A stretch of 60,518 bases of DNA, from assembly GCA_052400685.1 (NCBI GenBank), contig JBQTGJ010000022.1; one strand, written 5' to 3'. The translations under genes were made by a program, and so were the position numbers. The notes under the pieces were generated by a model, which made no database searches, was not told the origin of the DNA, and saw nothing but the letters and a program-made list of their open reading frames with translations. Origin of the DNA: CAZHHH01 sp052400685 (GTDB lineage Bacteria > Bacteroidota > Bacteroidia > Bacteroidales > Marinilabiliaceae). This document shows positions 10,052 through 18,579 of the stretch, piece after piece. The stretch's first letter is position 1. Each line of letters starts with the position of its first letter.

Positions 10052-13000
10052 TTATTGAACCTTCACCCAATCAAAATACATCTCTCCTTCTTTCAATGGC
10101 GTTAGTCTAATTTCATAAATACCGGCATTAATGGTCGTCCCCGTATCTGTACGCAAACTTTTCCACTTCTCCGAAGATGGAGAAAAATCCAATATCCCCA
10201 TCCACTGAATGGTTTCATCCGAAGAAACAATTTCCATTTTGACAGGGATAGCATCATTACTCAAATTCAGGTATCTGAAATGCAAACCGTATTTAGAGGC
10301 CAGTCCAACAGAAAAAACAAATGAGAGCCTGTCATGTCCTTCACGTTGAACCATCACACAGTCTTTATTCTTATAATAAACCACACGCGCTGTTGCTCCA
10401 TTCATATTCCCATTACGGGCATAATATGTGTTAGTTGGTCTCAAATCAATGGCATCATCCATCCCATGTGCCGCATTAACAGCTATAATAAATTGACTAT
10501 TTGTAGTAAAAACAGGCACCTGAATATTGGCTCCTGCGGGGAAATATTTTTGATACACCTGATAAACACCATTATGTTGCCCCGTTATTACGATACTGTC
10601 ATTAATACTATTCCAGTCAAACATCTCATCCGGCATTATTTCAGCTTTATTAACAGCTGCATAGACACAGACATTGCGAGAAACGGTAAATGACAATTTT
10701 TGCTTATCAACGCTATTTTCCAACTGTTTTGGATATTGAATCCATTCGGCACCATACAAATCAGGAGGTAAATAAGAGAACTTCGAAGGGCTATCCACAA
10801 AAACAAGGTCGCCTGTTGACAGCCATTTTTTGGAAACCGGCGATTGGTCACCAGATAGTAATACAATATCCTCAATCAAATTATGTGCAGGCGGCGCAGC
10901 CTTAACCAATTTGTCATCCAACGACGACACAGCAATAGCCGAAATAACAGCCTGCGAAGCTTTAACGCCATTAAAGCCAATTTCCAGACAGCCTCCGGTC
11001 ACCTTTACAATTGCGACTTTTTTCAAAGCCTTATTAGTTCCAACCTCGTTCCAAATATCAAGGTCATCAACCAGTGTCAGGCCATTGGCAACCACATCAA
11101 AAAGCCGCCAGTTTTTACATGACGTGGCACCCCCAACGCCATACCAGGGCTCCATAAAAAACAGTTCCACCCGATAGGTTCCGTCCGGTATCGGAAACCG
11201 GTATCGTAGCCCCTCCATTCCATACCGATAAGTTTGAAACAAAGGCCACTCACGAGTTCCGGTAACAGGTGAATAAGATTGTCGTTGACTGCCATAAAAA
11301 GGTGGCATATCATTGAAATAATCAGTCCAGTTAAGAGAACCCCACGACGTTGAATCCTGCCATTGCACATCACCCAGCCAAGTATTACCATGTTCGTCGG
11401 CATAATCATCACCGCCGCAGTTAACGCGATAAATATAATGACCATTAGTTTGCGGAATAACAAGCGACTCATGAGTCGACTTCAACTGCGCAATACCAGG
11501 TGCTTTATGCAGATGGTTCAACAACACCTCATCAGTAGCGACAGGCTTTCCGTTATTATAGCCCACTGCGTGTAACAAATTATAAACCACCAAAACACTA
11601 TCCCATTCAAAATGAAAGCCACGCCCTGGATTTTTAAGTCGTCCCAAAGAAGAACCATTAATATCATTAAAAAGCTCGACTTCTTCGCAATTTGAAAAAA
11701 CAGAAATACGACTTTTTGTTCCCGGTAAAACAAATCGGTCGGGCCATGAATGTCCGGCAATATAAACCATCGGGTCTTTAACGCCATCTGCATAATTAGC
11801 CCTATACATATAATACACATCGAGCGGCTCACCCCAAACTGTAAAAAGCCCTTTATAGTTCACTGGCCCCACGCGGTCCAACGCTCTAAATCCTTCGCCG
11901 CTTTGAGTTCGACCGGGATTTTCATGCGAAGCAAACAGCCACTGTATATGTCCACATGAACTATCAGAAACACTTTCAGCCAGACGAAGCTTCATTTCCA
12001 TCAGTTGCCACATACGTTCTTCGGTGTAACTGCCTTCCTGATCAAATTCACCTTCGGCATGCCAGTCAGCACTTCGCCAGGCACCATATTCACCATTAAA
12101 AGCCTGCCGTTTTAAATCTTCATCATATTTTTCAGGTTGCCCGCCGTAGGTCCCCGACCAATTTTGAACCACATTCCAATCCGTGCCCGTTCCGCCATTG
12201 CAAGTGGTGACCAACCTTTGTGTGGATGCTGTAGGGTCCATTTCCCTGAAAATTTCGGTGCATTCACGGGCAAAAGATTCGGGTAATACGCTCTCATTCT
12301 GTAGCCCCCATAGAATATTGGAAGGACTGTTGCGTCGTTCTTTGATAAAATCACGCAGACAGGCTTTAAAATTATCACGAAACTCAGGAGTGTCAAACCA
12401 AATATGAGCCGACATTTGAGGCCACCATAGCATCCCGGTTTGATTCCACAACTTATTATACCTTAAATTGTGAGGCTGATGAGCGTCTCTAAAAAGATTA
12501 AATCCTGCTGCTCTTATCTGTTCTACACGCGACTGAACCATTTCATCGGTAAAAGAATGACTACGCCCCATAAGGTGCTCATATTCTGCCGTACCATTCA
12601 AAAAGAAAGGCTTCCCATTGACATAAAAACGATTGGTGGCTTGCTTTCCCCGTAACTGTTTAAGATCCCATTTCACCCAACGAATCCCATACCTGTCGTT
12701 CACCTCATCCAAAATCTTTCCGCTTTGATACAACCTTGTTTGGACGGTGTAAAGATACGGCCGGTCCGGATGCCATAACACCGGATTTTTGACCGGACTA
12801 ATACTCGCAAATGACGTAAGAGTCTGACCGGCCGCGATGGTAACCTTTTTCCTTATTTCAGCGACTAAATCACCTTTATTATTTAAGAGTCGGTTCTCAA
12901 TCACAATTAAAAAATCACCATCCGAATAATTTTTCACTTCCGTATTAACATAAATCTGCGCTTCCTTATCTGTTACTGTTGTATCATTCCAAATATGAAC

Positions 13001-13603
13001 ACCAAACGGTTCTACCCGAACAGATGCTGTTTCGATTAATTGAACCGGACGAAAAATTCCCAAAGGCTGGCTCCCTTCCGAAAATCCCCACTCCGAACTA
13101 CATCCGCCACAAACCCATGGGAGATCATTAATATGAGCGGGTTCATCAGCCCGTACAGCCAATAAATTAGCATCACCTTCGGCAATCGCATCAGTGATAT
13201 CAAGCGTAAAAGTAGTACGGCCACCGGCGTGATAGCCAACCTTTTTACCATTAACCCAAATTGTAGCATAAGATCCAATCCCTTCAAAAAACAAAAAATA
13301 TCTTTTCTCCTTCTCAATTTTTGAGATCGTAAAATATCGACGATACAAGGCTGAACCATGCTTATTTCCATGCTTTAAACGGCGGTATCCATAGTATTGA
13401 TCCCAATTGTGCGGTACAGTGACAGAATCCCAACCTATCAGCCCGAAATCCCTGTTTTGAAAACCATTATACTTTTCAGCGACCGTATCCGCAAGGATAG
13501 AAACCCATCCTTGATCTAATCTTCTAACATTTCTAATTTCAGCATTGTATGGTTGACAACTTACCATAAAGGCAAGAGAGATTAAAACAATGATTCGCAT
13601 CAT
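10052..13603 (-). CDS. GH2 family glycoside hydrolase with malectin-like domain, lipoprotein
   Basis: This very long GH2 protein is an exported glycosidase with added carbohydrate-binding modules. I start it at the inner ATG so that the lipobox signal (LAFMVSC) is N-terminal; an upstream ATG at 13639 would add 12 polar residues before it. Numbered from that outer ATG, there is a sugar-binding jelly roll at about 70-200, a TIM barrel from about 335, acid/base E449 in WGLQNES and probable nucleophile E517 in FNGEYGAW. Around 765-915 is a malectin-like domain (RVNCGGDDYADEHGNTWLGD). A final beta-sandwich ends in YFDWVKVQ, as in CBM6/CBM35-type modules. A cysteine-rich CGGCSSEWG insertion sits in the N-terminal domain. 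Substrate is unknown. Confidence 0.85.
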   Translation of the reverse strand: MMRIIVLISLAFMVSCQPYNAEIRNVRRLDQGWVSILADTVAEKYNGFQNRDFGLIGWDSVTVPHNWDQYYGYRRLKHGNKHGSALYRRYFTISKIEKEKRYFLFFEGIGSYATIWVNGKKVGYHAGGRTTFTLDITDAIAEGDANLLAVRADEPAHINDLPWVCGGCSSEWGFSEGSQPLGIFRPVQLIETASVRVEPFGVHIWNDTTVTDKEAQIYVNTEVKNYSDGDFLIVIENRLLNNKGDLVAEIRKKVTIAAGQTLTSFASISPVKNPVLWHPDRPYLYTVQTRLYQSGKILDEVNDRYGIRWVKWDLKQLRGKQATNRFYVNGKPFFLNGTAEYEHLMGRSHSFTDEMVQSRVEQIRAAGFNLFRDAHQPHNLRYNKLWNQTGMLWWPQMSAHIWFDTPEFRDNFKACLRDFIKERRNSPSNILWGLQNESVLPESFARECTEIFREMDPTASTQRLVTTCNGGTGTDWNVVQNWSGTYGGQPEKYDEDLKRQAFNGEYGAWRSADWHAEGEFDQEGSYTEERMWQLMEMKLRLAESVSDSSCGHIQWLFASHENPGRTQSGEGFRALDRVGPVNYKGLFTVWGEPLDVYYMYRANYADGVKDPMVYIAGHSWPDRFVLPGTKSRISVFSNCEEVELFNDINGSSLGRLKNPGRGFHFEWDSVLVVYNLLHAVGYNNGKPVATDEVLLNHLHKAPGIAQLKSTHESLVIPQTNGHYIYRVNCGGDDYADEHGNTWLGDVQWQDSTSWGSLNWTDYFNDMPPFYGSQRQSYSPVTGTREWPLFQTYRYGMEGLRYRFPIPDGTYRVELFFMEPWYGVGGATSCKNWRLFDVVANGLTLVDDLDIWNEVGTNKALKKVAIVKVTGGCLEIGFNGVKASQAVISAIAVSSLDDKLVKAAPPAHNLIEDIVLLSGDQSPVSKKWLSTGDLVFVDSPSKFSYLPPDLYGAEWIQYPKQLENSVDKQKLSFTVSRNVCVYAAVNKAEIMPDEMFDWNSINDSIVITGQHNGVYQVYQKYFPAGANIQVPVFTTNSQFIIAVNAAHGMDDAIDLRPTNTYYARNGNMNGATARVVYYKNKDCVMVQREGHDRLSFVFSVGLASKYGLHFRYLNLSNDAIPVKMEIVSSDETIQWMGILDFSPSSEKWKSLRTDTGTTINAGIYEIRLTPLKEGEMYFDWVKVQ

Positions 13604-13678
13604 CAATCGGCTTTCAAATTCAGTTATGGACCAGTTCATTATGAAGGGGAAAAATATTTAGTTTATAAATAATGTTAT

Positions 13679-13748
13679 CGTTTTCACATTATTATACTCC
13701 AACATTTCAAGATATTAAACAACGACAATATATGAAATAATGAAAACG
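13679..13748. promoter_or_regulatory. Inverted repeat in the divergent promoter region
   Basis: CGTTTTCACATTATT at 13679-13693 is mirrored by AATAATGAAAACG at 13736-13748, apart from a 2-base gap in the second arm. It sits about 75 bp upstream of the GH2-malectin start, in the gap that also feeds the plus-strand LolA-like operon. The arms are about four to five helical turns apart, so it could be a paired operator. No regulator can be assigned. Confidence 0.35.
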
Positions 13749-13898
13749 TTTAAAACGCAATTATATTTTTAACCCGGAAACTTTGCAATAATTCACACAA
13801 AAAACTTAAAAAAACGAATAATGTAACTCACCAAATAGCAGATGCGGCAATGTGACTGGTATAACTTTCATCCAAAAATTGTATATTAACACCTGAAA

Positions 13899-13964
13899 GA
13901 ACCAGGAGAATTACTTCACACACAGGTGCATGATTAATTTGAGAAAGTTTCATGTGACCTTAAC
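13899..13964 (+). promoter_or_regulatory. Recurrent leader element, copy A (upstream of LolA-like gene)
   Basis: Copy A of a leader shared by four genes in this window. It contains GAACC, AATTACTTCACACACA, GATTAAT and GTTTCATGTGACCTTAA in the same order and spacing as the copy at 17746. It ends 18 nt before the ATG of the LolA-like gene, so it must lie in the 5' untranslated region or at the promoter edge. Confidence 0.6.
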
Positions 13965-13982
13965 AAAACAAATTATAAAAGC

Positions 13983-14729
13983 ATGAAATTAAAAGTACTG
14001 ACAATTGCGCTAATTAGTCTGTTTACCATTAAAGGATTCAGCCAATCGGCCACCGAAATCATTAAAAAAATGGATGACAAAACACAAGGAAATTCAAACA
14101 TAAGTGAAATGTCGATGGCCATTGTCAGACCCAAATACACCCGAACCATTGAATTTAAAAACTGGTCGTTGAAACGCGATTATTTCATGACCTACATAAC
14201 CGCTCCAGCCAAAGATAAAGGTCAGGTTTTTATGAAGTATAAAACCGAAATGTGGAACTACACGCCATCAATAAACCGAATGATCAAACTTCCGCCCAGC
14301 ATGATGTCACAGGGGTGGATGGGATCTGACTACAGCAACGACGACCTGGTGAAGCAATCGTCGGTAGTTACCGATTACAACCATACGCTCATAGGTGAAG
14401 AAACCATAGACGGACGCATGTGCTACAAAATTGAAATGATTCCCCATCAAACCTCGAACATTGTTTGGGGAAAAGTATTAATCTGGGTGGACAAAGCACT
14501 TTTCATTTCTATGAAAGCCGCCTATTACGATGAAGAAAACTATCTGGTTCGAACCGAATACGGAAAAGACATTAAGACATTTGATGGCCGCAAACTAACT
14601 TCAGTTATTGAAATCATACCGGCAGATGAGCCCGAAAACAAAACCATTATTACCATTAAATCCATGGACTTCGACGTGGATGTTAAAGAATCATTTTTCA
14701 CCCAACAAAATATGAAACGCATTCGATAA
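13983..14729 (+). CDS. LolA-fold outer-membrane lipoprotein-sorting protein (COG2834-like), periplasmic
   Basis: This 248-aa exported protein has an N-terminal signal (LTIALISLFTIKGFSQ) and a LolA/LppX-type fold. Typical features are EIIKKMDDKTQGNSNISEMS at the start, SLKRDYFMTYITAPAKDKGQ, a MWNYTPSINRMIKLPPSMM block, DYNHTLIGEETIDGRMCYKI and VLIWVDKALFISMKA. Such proteins carry a lipid or lipoprotein through the periplasm in a hydrophobic cleft. It is the first gene of a five-gene run with two permeases, an ATPase and a predicted outer-membrane barrel, and is preceded by leader copy A. It is not the housekeeping LolA in appearance but the larger COG2834 type often found next to FtsX-like permeases or RND pumps. 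Cargo is unknown. Confidence 0.8.
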   Translation: MKLKVLTIALISLFTIKGFSQSATEIIKKMDDKTQGNSNISEMSMAIVRPKYTRTIEFKNWSLKRDYFMTYITAPAKDKGQVFMKYKTEMWNYTPSINRMIKLPPSMMSQGWMGSDYSNDDLVKQSSVVTDYNHTLIGEETIDGRMCYKIEMIPHQTSNIVWGKVLIWVDKALFISMKAAYYDEENYLVRTEYGKDIKTFDGRKLTSVIEIIPADEPENKTIITIKSMDFDVDVKESFFTQQNMKRIR

Positions 14730-14774
14730 CCCACAAAAAAGTCTTTCCATCAAGGAACCTATAAAATAAAAATC

Positions 14775-16190
14775 ATGAACAGAATTGTGAGCATGGCCTG
14801 GCGTAACATCTGGCGAAATAAGCGACGCACACTAATAACCGCCTCATCAATATTCTTTGCCGTTTTTTTTGCCATCATAATGCGTTCGTTTCAGTTAGGA
14901 ACATACAGTCACATGATTAAACAGAGCATTGAAATGTTTTCGGGGTACCTGCAGGTACAAAATCCGGATTATTTTGACGATCCCAATCTCGACAACTCCT
15001 TTGAGCTTTCACCTGATGTGTTAAAGACCATCCGGACCACCCCGGGCATAAAAGTAGCTGTTCCGCGTATCGAATCGTTTGCACTGGCATCAACTGGACA
15101 CCAAAGCAAAGGCATAGTAGTGACCGGCATCGACCCTTTGAAAGAAAAACAAATCAGCAACCCCGAACACATGCTGGTACACTATAAACTAACGCCTGAA
15201 TTGGTGACAGCAGTCTTAAAAGAGACAGACTTACCCCAAAAGCAACAAGACCTATTATTACTGCACCAAAACAGCATTTACAACAATCTGGACAGACTAG
15301 CACTTGACCTGGGTTTAAAAAGCAACGAGATAAAACCCTATAGAGAAGTGTTTGAAAAATATTTTAAGTTTCCGGGAACGCATCTTAACCCCGACGACAA
15401 GGGGGTTTTAATCAGTTACAAGTTATCTCAGTTTTTGCGTGCCTCGGTAGGCGATTCGCTGGTGCTTATTGGTCAGGGATATCATGGAAATTCAGCCGCA
15501 GGTCTGTTTCCTGTTCGGGGAATAGTGCATGTGCCTTCACCCGATCTGGATAACAAACTCATCTATATGACACTGAGTATGGCACAGCATTTTTATTCCC
15601 TGGACAACCATATCACATCTGTGGTATTGAACCTGACCGATGCCGGACAAATGAAGGAGATTCAGGCCAGTCTATCCAACAAACTGCCAAAAGATCAATA
15701 TCTGGTAAAAAACTGGCAGGAGATCAACCCCGTTTTAAAACAACAAATTGAAGGCGATAATAAAAGCGGACAAATCTTTGTTGGAATTTTATACCTGATC
15801 ATTTTCTTTGGCATATTTGGAACCGTACTCATGATGATTACAGAACGTAAACGCGAATTTGGTGTATTGGTGGCCATTGGCATGCGAAAAAGAGTGTTGG
15901 TAACTGTTGTGGTACTTGAGATGTTTTTTCTGGGTTTAATCGGTACCGTATCAGGAATGCTGGCTGCCATTCCCCTGGTACTCGGTTTTAACGCCAATCC
16001 TGTCCGCATTACCGGCAATATGGCTAAAATGTATGAAGATATGGGTTTTGACCCGGTAATGCCTACGGCACCCATTGAACATTACTTTGCCTGGCAGGCC
16101 CTCATCATTCTGATAATGGTGCTGGCAGCCTGCTACATCCCGTCAAACCGTATTCGTAACATCAAAATAGTAAAAGCCTTAAAAGGCTGA
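14775..16190 (+). CDS. ABC transporter permease, FtsX/LolE/MacB (type VII) family
   Basis: This 471-aa inner-membrane permease has the four-helix layout of mechanotransmission ABC transporters. The first helix is at about 18-38 (RRTLITASSIFFAVFFAIIM). A large periplasmic domain follows at about 45-330, then three helices near 335-360, 375-405 and 435-455. The cytoplasmic coupling motif ITERKREFGVLVAIGMRKR is clear, and AWRNIWRNKRRT opens the protein as in LolE-like permeases. It starts 45 bp after the LolA-like gene and ends 35 bp before a second permease of similar size, so the two probably form a heterodimer as LolC/LolE do. Confidence 0.9.
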   Translation: MNRIVSMAWRNIWRNKRRTLITASSIFFAVFFAIIMRSFQLGTYSHMIKQSIEMFSGYLQVQNPDYFDDPNLDNSFELSPDVLKTIRTTPGIKVAVPRIESFALASTGHQSKGIVVTGIDPLKEKQISNPEHMLVHYKLTPELVTAVLKETDLPQKQQDLLLLHQNSIYNNLDRLALDLGLKSNEIKPYREVFEKYFKFPGTHLNPDDKGVLISYKLSQFLRASVGDSLVLIGQGYHGNSAAGLFPVRGIVHVPSPDLDNKLIYMTLSMAQHFYSLDNHITSVVLNLTDAGQMKEIQASLSNKLPKDQYLVKNWQEINPVLKQQIEGDNKSGQIFVGILYLIIFFGIFGTVLMMITERKREFGVLVAIGMRKRVLVTVVVLEMFFLGLIGTVSGMLAAIPLVLGFNANPVRITGNMAKMYEDMGFDPVMPTAPIEHYFAWQALIILIMVLAACYIPSNRIRNIKIVKALKG

Positions 16191-16225
16191 GCAAGCTCAC
16201 ATCATTCTTTAACAACAAACCAATT

Positions 16226-17659
16226 ATGAGCATAATACCAAATATATCCTGGAAAAACGTATGGCGCAATAAACCACGCAGCTTAGTCGTGATTGGCGCA
16301 ATAACGCTGGGAACGGTGGCTGGAGTTTTTGTGGCCGGTATGATGAAAGGCTGGGTTGATCAAAAAATTAATGCCGCAGTATACACCGAATTGGGCCATT
16401 TAAAAGTGCAAAACCCCAACTACCTTATTAACGAAGAAATTATTTATAGCCTGCCCAATGTCAAAAAGCTTGACAACTATCTGTCGAAAAACAACGCCGT
16501 TAAAGCCTACGTATTTCGCAGCAAAGTGATGGCTATGGCTACCACAGCACGCGGCAATGCCGGCGTGGTGCTAAAAGGAATCGACCCCGAAAAAGAAAAA
16601 ACAGTCAGCGATTTATTCACCAAACTACTCCCCAACCAGGGAAATTATTTTGAAGCTGAAACACGTTTGCCTGCTGTGTTAATTAGCTTAAAAACAGCCG
16701 GGCAATTACGAATCAAAAATTACCGCGTGACGCAGCAGGTAGAAGACAGCTTAACCCGGCTACAGATACCACAAAATATCGTGAGTCAACTCGACAGCAT
16801 CAAAGACATTCGTTTCATTACCGAAAAAAAATTCGAACGGGCCGTAAGTCAATTGTGGAGCAAAGCAACGATTCAAAAATATGGGCCCAAACTGATGAAT
16901 ACAGCCATGTATATCAATCCCCGGTCGCGTATCACCTTTAGCTTTACCAACACGCAAGGACAACTGACTTATCAGACCTATCGCATTTGTGGCGTATTTA
17001 AAACATCCAACACCATGTTCGATCAAAGCAGCGCATTTGTCCGGCAGCGTGATTTGGCACCAGTAGCTGGTCTGGCTACCAATCAATATCATGAAATATC
17101 CATCCTTCTTAAGGACAATAAATTACTGGAACCAACCAAAAAAGCCATTGCAACAGCGTTCCCCAATCAAAATGTGATGACATGGAAGGAACTGGCGCCC
17201 GATGCCGGAATCATGGCAGACTTCATACAGGTATACTATTACATAATTATGGGAATCATCTTTTTTGCTTTGGCATTTGGCATCATTAACACCATGTTAA
17301 TGACAGTCCTTGAACGCATTAAAGAATTGGGAATGCTGATGGCCATTGGCATGAAAAAAAGAAAAGTTTTTCAGATGATCATGCTCGAAACGGTATTTCT
17401 TACGCTTACCGGAACATTTATCGGTATGTCGCTGGGGGCGTTACTCATAAAAATAACCGGACACACAGGCCTGAACTTTTCGTCGGTGGCCGAGGGATTC
17501 GAAGCTGTAGGTTGGGCTGCTGTAATCTATCCATCCATCGAGCCCAGCTTCTTTTTTGGAATAACAATTATGGTTACCATCATTGGCATATTAGCCTCCA
17601 TAATACCGGCACGCAAAGCGCTTAAAATGAACCCCATTGAAGCGATAAGAATTGAATAA
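16226..17659 (+). CDS. ABC transporter permease, FtsX/LolE/MacB (type VII) family, second subunit
   Basis: This 477-aa paralogue of the preceding permease begins with SWKNVWRNKPRSLVVIGAIT (helix 1). It carries a large periplasmic domain and ends with three helices (FIQVYYYIIMGIIFFALAFG; ETVFLTLTGTFIGMSLG; FFFGITIMVTIIGILASIIP). The conserved cytoplasmic segment LERIKELGMLMAIGMKKRK would couple to the ATPase. The C-terminal ARKALKMNPIEAIR is typical of MacB/LolC-type permeases. Both subunits keep the GMKKR/GMRKR element, which favours a heterodimeric transporter over one dead copy. Confidence 0.9.
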   Translation: MSIIPNISWKNVWRNKPRSLVVIGAITLGTVAGVFVAGMMKGWVDQKINAAVYTELGHLKVQNPNYLINEEIIYSLPNVKKLDNYLSKNNAVKAYVFRSKVMAMATTARGNAGVVLKGIDPEKEKTVSDLFTKLLPNQGNYFEAETRLPAVLISLKTAGQLRIKNYRVTQQVEDSLTRLQIPQNIVSQLDSIKDIRFITEKKFERAVSQLWSKATIQKYGPKLMNTAMYINPRSRITFSFTNTQGQLTYQTYRICGVFKTSNTMFDQSSAFVRQRDLAPVAGLATNQYHEISILLKDNKLLEPTKKAIATAFPNQNVMTWKELAPDAGIMADFIQVYYYIIMGIIFFALAFGIINTMLMTVLERIKELGMLMAIGMKKRKVFQMIMLETVFLTLTGTFIGMSLGALLIKITGHTGLNFSSVAEGFEAVGWAAVIYPSIEPSFFFGITIMVTIIGILASIIPARKALKMNPIEAIRIE

Positions 17660-17745
17660 CACAATTTTGTTTTCCTATTTCAGTTTTAAGCGATGCTAAA
17701 AACACGTAACTAAATTCCATATGGCAAATGATAGACAAATGAAAC

Positions 17746-17810
17746 GAACCATGCGAATTACTTCACACACAAGAGGATGATTAATCCCGGCGAGTTCCAT
17801 ATGACCTTAA
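17746..17810 (+). promoter_or_regulatory. Recurrent leader element, copy B (upstream of ABC ATPase gene)
   Basis: Copy B reads GAACCAT, AATTACTTCACACAC, AAGAGGATGATTAAT, CCGGCGAGTTCCATATGAC and ends 18 nt before the ATPase ATG. An ATTCCATATGGC word about 80 nt upstream (around 17714) duplicates the TTCCATATGAC at its end. Its presence inside the operon suggests that the ATPase has its own promoter or translational control, separate from the permeases. Confidence 0.6.
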
Positions 17811-17828
17811 AAATCAAATAATAAACAG

Positions 17829-18524
17829 ATGAAAGTTATAGAAATAAGTAACCTGAATAAAATTTACAATGAATCCGAAATTCAGGTGCAGGCGGTAAAC
17901 AATGTGACAATAAATTTTGAGGAAGGGGAATTTACGGCCATAGTCGGGCCGTCCGGTTCAGGTAAAACAACCTTGTTAAACATGATTGGAGGTTTGGACG
18001 AAGCCACGTCGGGAGAAATAAAGATAGCCGGCCATTTGATGAGTTCATTGAAAGGAGCTGCCTTAACCGATTTCCGACTGCACAACATAGGCTTTGTGTT
18101 TCAGGCCTACAATCTGATTCCGGTTTTAACAGCCAAAGAAAATACCGAATTTGTGATGCGCTTACAGGGTAAACCGGCTAAAGAATGTGATGCCCGAACC
18201 ACAGAACTGCTAAAAGCAGTCGGCCTAGGAGAACGCATGAACGCACGACCCGCCAAATTATCGGGCGGACAGCAACAACGCGTTGCAGTGGCCAGAGCTC
18301 TGGCCTCCAAACCAAAATTTGTATTGGCCGACGAACCAACAGCCAACCTCGATTCCAAATCCACAGAAACACTACTCGACATCATGGAAAAGCTGAATCG
18401 CGAGGAAAATATCACCTTCATATTTAGCACTCACGATGCCCGTGTGGTTAAAAAGGCAAGACGCATTATAACCCTTGAAGATGGTAAAGTATTAAGCGAT
18501 GTGTTTAAAAATAACCGGGCGTAA
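17829..18524 (+). CDS. ABC transporter ATP-binding protein, LolD/MacB-type
   Basis: This 231-aa cytoplasmic ATPase would power the two permeases upstream. Walker A is GPSGSGKTT (about 40-48), the Q-loop is in FVFQAYNLIP (about 89-98), the signature is LSGGQQQR (144-151), Walker B is FVLADEPT (164-171), and the switch histidine is H202 in STHD. Length and the Walker B/D-loop sequence ADEPTANLDS fit the LolD/MacB/FtsE group. It is set apart from the permease stop by 169 bp that contains leader copy B. Its last codons overlap the longest possible frame of the barrel gene, but not that gene's likely start. Confidence 0.93.
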   Translation: MKVIEISNLNKIYNESEIQVQAVNNVTINFEEGEFTAIVGPSGSGKTTLLNMIGGLDEATSGEIKIAGHLMSSLKGAALTDFRLHNIGFVFQAYNLIPVLTAKENTEFVMRLQGKPAKECDARTTELLKAVGLGERMNARPAKLSGGQQQRVAVARALASKPKFVLADEPTANLDSKSTETLLDIMEKLNREENITFIFSTHDARVVKKARRIITLEDGKVLSDVFKNNRA

Positions 18525-18579
18525 AACAGGCACAAAACAGAAGCATTTCAAAAAACAACCATCAAAAGCGATCAATTCG

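Noticed and set aside
18499..18579. Extended start of the barrel gene inside the ATPase gene
   Set aside because: It would put 27 basic residues before a clear signal peptide; the ATG at 18580 is better.
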